64,000 bases of DNA, from contig NZ_LMUY01000045.1 of assembly GCF_009765685.1 (NCBI RefSeq), positions 1-64,000 of the forward strand, given 5' to 3'. Within the stretch, counting starts at the first letter, position 1. Each line of letters opens with the position of its first letter. Positions 8,454 to 16,395 of the stretch are shown here, piece after piece. Both the position numbers and the translations under genes were made by a program. The DNA is from Acidisphaera sp. L21 (GTDB taxonomy: Bacteria > Pseudomonadota > Alphaproteobacteria > Acetobacterales > Acetobacteraceae). Below the pieces are notes generated by a model. That model saw only the letters and a list, made by a program, of their open reading frames with translations, was not told the DNA's origin and did no database searches.

Positions 8454-11018
8454 ATGGCTGCCTCACCCGCTATCGCCCAATGGCTCGCTGCGAAGGAAGA
8501 ACAGCCAGATGCGCTGTTGTTCTTCCGGATGGGCGATTTCTACGAATTGTTCTTCGACGACGCGGTGGCGGCGGCCGCCGCACTCGGCATCGCGCTGACC
8601 CATCGCGGCACGCATGAGGACAAGCCGATCCAGATGTGCGGCGTGCCGATCCACGCCGCAGAGGGCTATCTGGCCCGGCTCATCCGGCGTGGGTTCCGGG
8701 TGGCGGTGGCCGAGCAGATGGAGGCGGCGTCCGCCCGCGTGGGCAAGGGACCGCTGCGGCGGGAGATCGTGCGGCTGGTGACGCCGGGCACGCTGACGGA
8801 AGAGGCGCTGCTGGAGGGTGGCCGCGCCAATCTGCTGCTGGCGCTGGCCCGGGTGGGGCGCGAAGTGGGGGCGGCATGGCTGGATATCTCCACCGGGTTG
8901 TTCGAGACGGAGGCGGTGGGCGATTTGCCTGCCCTGCTGGGCCGGCTGGACCCGGCGGAAATCCTGGCGCCGACCGACCTGAATTTGGGCGATTACGAGC
9001 CTCGCCGGGCGCCGGATACGCTGCCGCCGCCTCCCTTGGCAGCACGGGCTCGGGTGGCGGAGGCGTTCGGGGCGGCGACGCTGGATGGGTTTGGCGCCTT
9101 CACCGATTCGGAGGCGATGGCGGCGGCGACGGCGCTGGCCTACGTCCGCACGACGCAGGCGGGCAAGCTGCCGACGCTGTCGCCGCCGGCGAAGAATGAG
9201 AGCACCGGTGCGCTGGCGATGGACGCCGCCACCCGCGCCAGCCTGGAGATTACCCGGGCACGCGATGGGTCGGTGGAGCACACGCTGCTCGGTTCCGTTG
9301 GCAACACGCTGACGGCACCGGGCGCGCGCATGCTGGCGGACTGGCTATCCGCCCCGTTGACCGACCCGGTGGCGATTGGGGCGCGCCAGATTGCGTGGGG
9401 CGGTTTGCTGGGCGAGCCCCCGGCAACGGCGGCGTTGCGCACGACGCTGCGGGGTGCGCCAGACGCGACGCGGTCGCTGGGGCGATTGTCGCTGGGGCGT
9501 GGCGGGCCGCGGGATTTGCTGGCGATCCGGCAGGTGATCGCGGTGGCGCTGGAGGCGGCGATCACGCTGGCGGGGGTGAAAAGCCCAGGCGAGACGCCGC
9601 TGCTGGACCGGCTGGCCACGGATCTGCGGGTCGACCCGGCGCTCGCGGAGCGGTTGCGCCTGGCGCTGGCCGACTCGCCGCCGCTGCGGCTGGATGATGG
9701 GGGCGCCATTGCGGAGGGATTCGATGGGGAGTTGGACGCCGAACGGCGGCTGCGGGACGACAGCCGCCGGGTGATCAGCGGGCTGCAATTGGACTACGCC
9801 CAGCGCTACGGCGTGGCGGCGCTGAAGATCCGGCATCATGCCCAGCTTGGCTACGTGATGGAGGTGCCGGCGGCGGCGGCGGATGGGCTGCGGGGGCATC
9901 AGGACCTGGTGTTGCGCCAATCCATGGCGAATGCCGCCCGCTTCACCAACCCCGATTTGGCCGAGTTGGATCGCCGGATCAGCGAAGCAGCGGGCCGGGC
10001 GGCGGCGCGGGAGGCGAAGATCTTCGCGGTGCTGGTGGCGGAGGTGCTGGAGCATGCCCAGGTCTTGCGCCGGGCCGCGGCCGCGCTGGCGACGCTGGAC
10101 GTGCTGCAGAGCTGCGCCAGGCTGGCGGAGGCGGGCAATTGGTGCCGGCCGGAGGTGACGGGCGATACGGCGTTCCACGTGACCGCGGCCAGGCACCCGG
10201 TGGTGCAGGCGGCGCTGCCCACGGGGGTCGCCTTCCAGCCAAATGACTGCGATTTGTCGCCCGCACGGCGGATCTTGCTGCTGACTGGGCCGAATATGGC
10301 GGGTAAGTCGACATTTCTGCGGCAGAATGCGCTGCTGGTGATCCTGGCGCAGGCCGGGTTGCCGGTGCCGGCGGCGGCGGCGCGGATTGGCGTGGCGGAC
10401 CGGCTGTTCAGCCGCGTGGGTGCCGCGGACGATCTGGCACGCGGCCGATCCACCTTCATGACGGAGATGACGGAAACGGCGGCGATCCTGAACCAGGCCG
10501 GGCCGCGCAGCCTGGTCGTGGTGGACGAGATCGGCCGCGGCACGGCGACGCTGGACGGGCTGGCGATTGCCTGGGCAGTGCTGGAGGCCCTGCACTCCCA
10601 CATTCGTTGCAGGACGCTGTTTGCGACGCATTTCCACGAATTGGCCGGGTTGGGCCAGGCGTTGCCGCAGCTTTGTCCGCACGCGATGCGGGTGCGGGAG
10701 TGGAAGAACGAAATCGTGTTCCTGCACGAGGTAGGCGAAGGGGCGGCCGGCCGGTCCTGGGGGGTGCACGTCGCCAAGCTGGCGGGCATCCCTGCCGCGA
10801 CCGTGCGGCGGGCTGCCGGGCTATTGACGGCGCTGGAACGCAGCAGCGCCACGGGGCCGGACCTGCCGCTATTCGCCGCGCTGCCCACGGCCGAACCAGC
10901 GCCGGATCGGCTGCGCACGACGTTGGACGGGATCGACCCCGACAAACTCTCCCCACGGGAAGCGTTGGATGCGCTCTATCATTTGAAGTCGCTCGCGCTA
11001 TCATCGATCGAATGCTGA
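8454..11018 (+). CDS. mutS: DNA mismatch repair protein MutS
   Basis: Recognises base mismatches and small loops and starts mismatch repair as an ATP-driven sliding clamp. The 854-residue protein has the mismatch-wedge motif GDFYELF (F29, E31), a clamp/lever region, and a C-terminal ATPase with Walker A GPNMAGKST at 612-620. STFMTEM, the Walker B segment VVDEIGRGTATLDG and FATHFHEL follow. The ATG at 8454 matches the family N terminus; a longer form from 8376 is possible but would leave only 28 bp to the divergent transporter start. Its stop overlaps the glnD start by 7 bp. Confidence 0.97.
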   Translation: MAASPAIAQWLAAKEEQPDALLFFRMGDFYELFFDDAVAAAAALGIALTHRGTHEDKPIQMCGVPIHAAEGYLARLIRRGFRVAVAEQMEAASARVGKGPLRREIVRLVTPGTLTEEALLEGGRANLLLALARVGREVGAAWLDISTGLFETEAVGDLPALLGRLDPAEILAPTDLNLGDYEPRRAPDTLPPPPLAARARVAEAFGAATLDGFGAFTDSEAMAAATALAYVRTTQAGKLPTLSPPAKNESTGALAMDAATRASLEITRARDGSVEHTLLGSVGNTLTAPGARMLADWLSAPLTDPVAIGARQIAWGGLLGEPPATAALRTTLRGAPDATRSLGRLSLGRGGPRDLLAIRQVIAVALEAAITLAGVKSPGETPLLDRLATDLRVDPALAERLRLALADSPPLRLDDGGAIAEGFDGELDAERRLRDDSRRVISGLQLDYAQRYGVAALKIRHHAQLGYVMEVPAAAADGLRGHQDLVLRQSMANAARFTNPDLAELDRRISEAAGRAAAREAKIFAVLVAEVLEHAQVLRRAAAALATLDVLQSCARLAEAGNWCRPEVTGDTAFHVTAARHPVVQAALPTGVAFQPNDCDLSPARRILLLTGPNMAGKSTFLRQNALLVILAQAGLPVPAAAARIGVADRLFSRVGAADDLARGRSTFMTEMTETAAILNQAGPRSLVVVDEIGRGTATLDGLAIAWAVLEALHSHIRCRTLFATHFHELAGLGQALPQLCPHAMRVREWKNEIVFLHEVGEGAAGRSWGVHVAKLAGIPAATVRRAAGLLTALERSSATGPDLPLFAALPTAEPAPDRLRTTLDGIDPDKLSPREALDALYHLKSLALSSIEC

Positions 11019-13795
11019 CTATCCTCCCGTTGCCCGACGCGCCGGAAGCCGCCACCACGCTGCTGATGGAAGCGTTGGAGGCCGCACGCCAGCCGAGCGG
11101 CGTCTTGCCGCGGGATGCTGCCCTGGCGGTGTTCCGCCGGCATCTGACGCGGATCCAGCACCATGTGCGCGAGGCGTTCGAGCATTACCAGCTGACCGGG
11201 CTGGAGAGCGCCCGAGCGCTGGCGTCGCTGACCGATGGGCTGAACGGAGCGCTATACAGCTACGCCCGCAGCATGGTGAACGCGACCGAGCCGCTGGCGG
11301 TGGTGGCGACGGGCGGTTACGGGCGCGGCATGCTGGCGCCATTCAGCGATATCGATCTGCTGTTCATCACGCCGGAATCGCCGCCGCCAGAGACCTTGGC
11401 CGCGGTGGAGTTCAGCCTGTATTTCCTGTGGGATCTGGGGCTGAAGGTGGGACACGCGACCCGCACGGTGGCAGAATGCATTGCCGAGGCGGAGCGGGAT
11501 GTGACGGTCCGCACCTCGATGATCGATGCGCGCGAGGTGGCGGGCGATACGGCGCTGTTCAGCCAGTTTTCGATCCGATTCTCCGCCGCTTGTGCCACGC
11601 ACACGGCGGATTTCATTACGGCCAAGCAGGTCGAGCGGGATTTGCGGCATCGCCGGTTCGGCGAGAGCCCATTCCTGGTGGAGCCCAATATCAAAGAGGG
11701 CCGCGGCGGCCTGCGCGATCTGCAGACGCTGTATTGGATGACGCGCTACGTGTTCAACACGCGCGTCATGGGCGACCTGGTTGGCCCGCACAGCCCCGGC
11801 GGCGGCGTGCTGGTGGAGCGGGAGGCCAAGCATGCCCGCCGGTCCTGGGACTTTCTGTGGACGGTGCGGTTCCACCTGCACTACGTCGCCGGACGGGCGG
11901 AGGAGCGGCTGACCTTCGACATGCAGCCGGTGGTCGGCGCGCGAATGGGCTACACGCGGCATGGGCGGCAGGATGGAGTGGAGCGGTTCATGCGCCACTA
12001 TTTCCTGACCGCACGGGAGGTGACGCGCATCACCGCCGTGCTGGAGCCGGCAATCGTGCGGGCTGCCCTGGGGCCGCCGGCGCTGGAGGAAACCACCGAC
12101 GCGGCGCTGCTGGCGCAGGGCTTCGTGCTGGCGGATGGCAAGCTGTTGGCGGCGCCGGGCCGCGACTTCAAGGCCGAACCGATCCAGATGCTGCGGATGC
12201 TGCAGATTGCCCGGGACCGGGATTTGGCGCTGCATCCGCTGGCGATTCGGGCACTGATCCGGCACGATCGGTTGGCCGCTGAATTACGCGGCGATCCAGA
12301 CGCGGCGGCGGTGTTCATGGATCTGCTGACGGGGGGACAGGATGGCGCCCGCTGGATGCACGTGTTGAACGAAACCGGGTTCCTGGGCCGCTATATTCCG
12401 GATTGGGCCCGAATCGTCGGCCAGATGCAGTTCGACACCTACCACGTGTTCACGGTGGACGAGCACACGATTGAGGCCGTGCGCGTGCTGGACACGCTGG
12501 ACCGGGGCGAGTTGTCGGATGTGGCGCCGATCGCGTCGGGGCTGATGGAGGATTTGCAGTCCCGCCGGGCGTTGTATGTGGCGGCGTTGCTGCATGACAT
12601 CGCCAAGGGCCGGGGCGGCGATCACTCCGAATTGGGCGCGGAGTTGGCGCTGGTCATCGGCCCGATGCTGGGGCTGGCGGCCGAGGAGACCGAGATGGTG
12701 TCCTGGCTGGTGCTGCAGCATCTGCTGCTGAGCCAGACCGCGTTCAAGCGCGATATCGACGATCCCAAGACCATTTTGGACGTGGTGGAGACCATTCAGT
12801 CGCCGGAGCGGCTAAAGCTGCTGCTGGTGTTGACGGTTGCCGACATGCGCGCCGTGTCGCCGCGAGTGTGGAATGGCTGGAAGGCGACGCTGCTGCGGGA
12901 GCTGTATGCCCGGGTCGCCGAAGTGCTGGCTGGCGGCTTGGCCACGACGGAGCGCGACGTGCGGGTGATTCGGGCCAAACAGGCCATTGCGGCCGAGTTG
13001 GCGGATTGGACGGAGGCGGAGCGGAGCTACTTCCTGGGGCTGGGCTATCCGAGTTACTGGCTGGGTTTCGACCCGGAAACCCATTTGCGCCATGCCCGAC
13101 TGGTGCGGGAAGCACAGGCCACCGGCGCGCCGCTGACGGTGCAGGCGGAGCCCCTGCCCGCCCGTGCGGTCACCGAGATCACCGTTTACGCGGCCGACCA
13201 TGCCGGGCTGTTCAGCCAGATTGCGGGGGCGCTCGCCGTCGCTGGGGCGTCCATCGTCGACGCCCGCATTCACACGCTGACCAATGGTATGGCGCTGGAT
13301 ACGTTCTGGGTGCAGGACGCTGCTGGCGGCGCGTTCGATGCGCCGCACCGGCTGGCCCGGCTGTCGGTGCTGGTCGAACAGGCGTTATCGGGCCGCCTGC
13401 AATTATCGGCGGAGATCCGCCGGGTGGGCGAAGCGCTGCTGGGGCGGCGAATGCGGGCGATCCATGTTCCGCCACGCGTGGTGATCGACAATCGCGCCAG
13501 CCACACCCATACGGTGATCGAGGTAAATGGGCGCGATCGCCCCGGCCTGCTGCACGATGTGACAGCGGCGATCAGCGATGAGGGGCTGCAAATTGCGTCG
13601 GCCCATGTAACGACCTACGGGGTGCGCGCGGTCGACGTGTTCTACGTTAAGGATGTGTTCGGGCTGAAGGTGGAGAATGATCGCAAACTGGCGTCGCTTC
13701 GCATCGCGCTCGCCGCGGCACTTGGTGGCCCGGACGACCTGGAGGCGATCCCGGTTCCGACGCCACCGAGGCGCCGCCGCGCCGCGCCGGTTTGA
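11012..13795 (+). CDS. glnD: Bifunctional PII uridylyltransferase/uridylyl-removing enzyme GlnD
   Basis: Senses glutamine and adds or removes UMP on PII proteins, setting nitrogen regulation. The order of domains in this 927-residue protein is canonical. The nucleotidyltransferase motif GGYGRG with SDIDLLF starts at about residue 101. An HD hydrolase region (LLHDIAKGRGGDHS) has H528 and D529. Two C-terminal ACT domains begin near 722 (ITVYAADHAGLFSQI) and 834 (VIEVNGRDRPGLLHDV). The ATG at 11012 overlaps the mutS stop, so the two are probably co-translated. The ORF extends far upstream in mutS, but only this start fits the family. Confidence 0.97.
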   Translation: MLTILPLPDAPEAATTLLMEALEAARQPSGVLPRDAALAVFRRHLTRIQHHVREAFEHYQLTGLESARALASLTDGLNGALYSYARSMVNATEPLAVVATGGYGRGMLAPFSDIDLLFITPESPPPETLAAVEFSLYFLWDLGLKVGHATRTVAECIAEAERDVTVRTSMIDAREVAGDTALFSQFSIRFSAACATHTADFITAKQVERDLRHRRFGESPFLVEPNIKEGRGGLRDLQTLYWMTRYVFNTRVMGDLVGPHSPGGGVLVEREAKHARRSWDFLWTVRFHLHYVAGRAEERLTFDMQPVVGARMGYTRHGRQDGVERFMRHYFLTAREVTRITAVLEPAIVRAALGPPALEETTDAALLAQGFVLADGKLLAAPGRDFKAEPIQMLRMLQIARDRDLALHPLAIRALIRHDRLAAELRGDPDAAAVFMDLLTGGQDGARWMHVLNETGFLGRYIPDWARIVGQMQFDTYHVFTVDEHTIEAVRVLDTLDRGELSDVAPIASGLMEDLQSRRALYVAALLHDIAKGRGGDHSELGAELALVIGPMLGLAAEETEMVSWLVLQHLLLSQTAFKRDIDDPKTILDVVETIQSPERLKLLLVLTVADMRAVSPRVWNGWKATLLRELYARVAEVLAGGLATTERDVRVIRAKQAIAAELADWTEAERSYFLGLGYPSYWLGFDPETHLRHARLVREAQATGAPLTVQAEPLPARAVTEITVYAADHAGLFSQIAGALAVAGASIVDARIHTLTNGMALDTFWVQDAAGGAFDAPHRLARLSVLVEQALSGRLQLSAEIRRVGEALLGRRMRAIHVPPRVVIDNRASHTHTVIEVNGRDRPGLLHDVTAAISDEGLQIASAHVTTYGVRAVDVFYVKDVFGLKVENDRKLASLRIALAAALGGPDDLEAIPVPTPPRRRRAAPV

Positions 13796-13844
13796 GAAAA
13801 GCTTGACGACACCGCCCGTCTTGTGGTGGTGCAAGAAGCCCTTA

Positions 13845-14177
13845 ATGAGAATGCGCCCCATGTCCCGTCTTGTTGCTGCAGCCGTCTTGATGACCGCGAT
13901 CTTCTCCGCGCCCATGTCGGCGCGCGCTGTGGAGCTTCCGTCCTTTCTGCAGATGGGGGACGCGTTTTGCACCAATCAGGCTGACTACGATGACTTTGCG
14001 GCGCACGGCAAAGTTCGCGCCAATTCCGCGATCGAAACCTGCGTCACCATCATCAAGCCGACGCGCGTCGCAATCATGGGCGGCCAGGGCAAGGCGAAGT
14101 CCATGGTGCGGGTGATGAATGGGCCGTACGCTTACTCCATCGGCTGGACGAACGGCGCGCTGCCACTCTCGAAGTAG
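13845..14177 (+). CDS. Small secreted protein of unknown function
   Basis: A 110-residue protein with a clear signal peptide (MSRLVAAAVLMTAIFSAP then SARA) and a short mature part of about 85 residues. The mature part contains two cysteines (DAFCTNQ and ETCVT), which could form a disulfide in the periplasm. I do not recognise a family. The start at 13845 has AAGAAG about 6 bases upstream; the ATG at 13860 is an equally sensible signal-peptide start. It follows glnD by about 50 bp on the same strand and could be read from the same transcript. Its last 46 bases overlap a convergent small ORF. Confidence 0.6.
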   Translation: MRMRPMSRLVAAAVLMTAIFSAPMSARAVELPSFLQMGDAFCTNQADYDDFAAHGKVRANSAIETCVTIIKPTRVAIMGGQGKAKSMVRVMNGPYAYSIGWTNGALPLSK

Positions 14178-14365
14178 GCTTCGACGAATCCCTGTCGTTG
14201 CTGCCGCATGCGCAATGGCGGCGGCGGATCCTCGTCCGGATCCGGCATGACGGGCGGTAGATCGATCGGGGAGCCGTCCGGATGTTCCAGCGGCGGCTGA
14301 CCCGGTGGCGGCGGCGTACCCGGCGGGACCACGGGTTCCGGCATTTGGGCGTAGCGCATGCGCAT
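14132..14365 (-). CDS. Small proline-rich hypothetical protein
   Basis: A 77-residue ORF dominated by proline and acidic residues (MPEPVVPPGTPPPP, PPVMPDPDEDPPPP) with a non-repetitive C-terminal tail ending APFVQPME. Short Pro-rich proteins of this look occur in Acetobacteraceae, but I know no function. The ATG at 14365 is preceded by GAAGGAT, a plausible ribosome-binding site. The 3' end overlaps the convergent secreted-protein gene by 46 bp, which argues for caution. The longer ORF from 14458 adds no sensible sequence. Confidence 0.4.
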   Translation of the reverse strand: MRMRYAQMPEPVVPPGTPPPPGQPPLEHPDGSPIDLPPVMPDPDEDPPPPLRMRQQRQGFVEAYFESGSAPFVQPME

Positions 14366-14558
14366 CTTATCCTTCGATCCCCGACAAGGCTGCTGGCATT
14401 TCGGTGCGGCCCTCGCGCAGTTATTTAGCTTGCAACGGACTGGGTGAGGAAGATGCAAGGTGGCGCACGGTCATCCGACCGCCCAGTCACGCAGTTGGGG
14501 CATGCAGTTGGGCAGGTTTGCGAGATCCTGACGGCGGAGGATGCAGCGGCTCCAATAG

Positions 14559-14588
14559 AAAAGGCCAGGCTCGTTTCCGAGCCTGGCC
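14559..14588 (-). terminator. Intrinsic terminator of the beta-roll protein gene
   Basis: A perfect 11 bp stem (14563-14573 with 14578-14588) closes a four-base loop. On the minus strand it is followed by TTTT (14562-14559). It lies 26 bp past the stop of the 14614-15792 gene, so it is a textbook rho-independent terminator for that gene. Confidence 0.9.
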
Positions 14589-14613
14589 CCTACGCGGCGG
14601 AGGATATTGAAAC

Positions 14614-15792
14614 CTAGAGCGTCTTGATCTGGGTGGAGGCAACCGCGACGCCGTTGATGGTGAGCGTGGTGCCATCGGCGAGGATGTAGGTCGAGCCCGT
14701 GCCAGTTGGCGTCGAGACGGCCAGCGGGCTGGAACCGTAGCCGGTGAAGGAGAGCACGTCGCTCGCCTTGAAGCCGTTGATCGTGTCGAAGCCACCAGCT
14801 TTGCCAGACGTGAAGCTGAACGTGGTCGAAGCAGACCCGCTATCGACCAGCAGATCGTTGCCCGTGCCAGCAACGAGCGTGTTGCTGCTCGCAGCAGACA
14901 CCAGCGTGTCGTTGCCGCCCGCGGCGGTGACCGTGGCATTGCCGAACGCAACGACGCTGTCGCCCGTGCTGGTGTCGGTTGCCACCAGGCCAGAATTCGG
15001 CCCAAGCGCTGTCGACGTGAAGATGCCCTTGACAGTCGCGCCGGCGGTGCCGGTGACGGTGATGGAGTCGACGCCGAAGCCCATGGTAACCAGCAGCGGG
15101 TTACCGGAGGTGTCGTTGACAATGAAGTTGCTGAAGCCGGTGTTGATCGACGTTTGACCCGAAGTGACATTCACCGTGTCGGTGCCGCCGCCTGCGACCG
15201 AAGCACCAGTGATGGTGTCGAAGCCGACGGAGGTGACGCTGCTGCTGCCCGTGCCCAGGTTGATCTGGTTGTTGCCGGTCGCGGCGTTGATCGTGCCGTT
15301 GCCCGTCAGCAGGTTGATGGTGTCGTTACCGCTGCCGGTCGCAACATTGTAGTTGCCGCCGCCGGACGTTGCGGTCTGGATGAGGTTGTTGCCGCCCGCC
15401 ACAATGATCGTGTCGACAGCGCTGCCGGCCGAGGGGGTGATATTCGTGTAGGTGACGTTGCGCGCTGCACCCGGTGCACCGTTGCCTGCGAGCAGCGTGC
15501 CGCCGGCCGCGCCGCCCTGGATCGATACCGGGCCGGTCGCCGTGACGACGATATACTGATCCGCACCGTTTACGAACACTGCACCAATGGTCGGCGCATT
15601 GAATACCGCAACACCACCTGCCCCAGAGGCAGGCTCGGGTGCGACGATGCCGGAGGTGTAAGTAAACGGTGTTAGCGTACCCGCCGTGATCGCCTGGCTG
15701 ATTGTTGCCGCAGTCGATTGGGCAACGCCAAGGTTATCCGTGGAAGAGAATGTTATGGAGGCGACGCCCCCATTGATTGTACCGCTTGCCAT
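14614..15792 (-). CDS. Secreted beta-roll (RTX-like) Gly/Asn/Thr-rich repeat protein
   Basis: A 392-residue protein almost free of charged residues other than Asp, rich in Gly, Thr, Asn, Ser and Val. The middle (about residues 120-320) is built of degenerate glycine-rich strands such as GSGNDTINLLTGNGTIN and GGNDTLV, resembling hemolysin-type calcium-binding repeats. The end, GGFDTINGFKASDVLSFTG then LADGTTLTINGV, is the C-terminal layout of many type I-secreted proteins. There is no N-terminal signal peptide, which fits type I secretion. No secretion genes adjoin it. It has its own terminator and probably its own promoter in the AT-richer gap upstream. Adhesin or surface-layer roles are guesses. 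Confidence 0.75.
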   Translation of the reverse strand: MASGTINGGVASITFSSTDNLGVAQSTAATISQAITAGTLTPFTYTSGIVAPEPASGAGGVAVFNAPTIGAVFVNGADQYIVVTATGPVSIQGGAAGGTLLAGNGAPGAARNVTYTNITPSAGSAVDTIIVAGGNNLIQTATSGGGNYNVATGSGNDTINLLTGNGTINAATGNNQINLGTGSSSVTSVGFDTITGASVAGGGTDTVNVTSGQTSINTGFSNFIVNDTSGNPLLVTMGFGVDSITVTGTAGATVKGIFTSTALGPNSGLVATDTSTGDSVVAFGNATVTAAGGNDTLVSAASSNTLVAGTGNDLLVDSGSASTTFSFTSGKAGGFDTINGFKASDVLSFTGYGSSPLAVSTPTGTGSTYILADGTTLTINGVAVASTQIKTL

Positions 15793-15891
15793 CTGCCGTT
15801 TATCCTCGCGCTGCCGAACATCGGTGCCATCAGTTACCGCAGTGCGGTATGACCATCAAGCCTAAAAATGCAGATCCGGATAACAGCCGTG

Positions 15892-15921
15892 TTATAATTC
15901 GGAGCCGGAATGTAATTGCAA
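15892..15921 (-). promoter_or_regulatory. Candidate sigma70 promoter for the beta-roll gene
   Basis: On the minus strand TTGCAA (15921-15916) and TTATAA (15897-15892) are separated by 18 bp. This would give a leader of about 90 nt before the ATG at 15792. It is a pattern match in an AT-richer gap, not proof. Confidence 0.4.
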
Positions 15922-16353
15922 ATTGACCGATATCTCCTGCAACTAATTGAATTTGCTAAAGAAAATTTCAGACCGCTCCGAGTGTTCTATGTTTTTGAAA
16001 TGAAAACGATTTGATTTAGGTGAGATCTCTAAATCCGGAATGTCTGTATCGATGTGCGAAGCAGCAAACTTTATCCCGAGTTACGAGACGATTAAAGCAA
16101 CGCCGGGCGGCACGATCGCAGCCAACGCTGTGCAGTCGTCATCCAATTGACACATCATGATGTCAGCATTGCGACTCGTTTGGAGAGATCCCGCCGTGGC
16201 AGCAGGAGATTTGCCGGCCTGACGAATTCGACAGACTATTGCAACGCCAGTAGCATTCCCGTGCGACGCAGGAGATCAATTGCGATCGGCTGTATGGCTC
16301 AAAGCCGATTAATACTTTGTGACTCTTCAACTGTTATTTCAATCGCCAATGCC

Positions 16354-16370
16354 GCGCGTCCGAGACGCGC
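16354..16370 (-). terminator. Short hairpin downstream of the debranching-type enzyme gene
   Basis: Seven perfect base pairs (gcgcgtc with gacgcgc) around a three-base loop, 26 bp past the stop at 16396. It has no T-run, so a terminator role is only possible. Confidence 0.35.
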
Positions 16371-16395
16371 TGATTCCTGATGCTCTCCAGCACCG

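Larger units (their letters stand above)
15793..16395. other. AT-richer intergenic region without a supported gene
   Basis: About 600 bp between the beta-roll gene and the debranching-type enzyme, both on the minus strand. It is visibly richer in A and T than its surroundings, with runs such as aaagaaaattt and gtttttgaaatgaaaacg near 15957-16010. A 77-codon plus-strand ORF (16147-16380) has no recognisable protein features. I see no tRNA-like or riboswitch-like fold. A candidate promoter sits at the left and a short hairpin at the right. Confidence 0.6.

Noticed and set aside
16147-16380. 77-codon plus-strand ORF in the AT-richer gap
   Set aside because: No ribosome-binding site, no recognisable motif, and no partner gene; probably chance.
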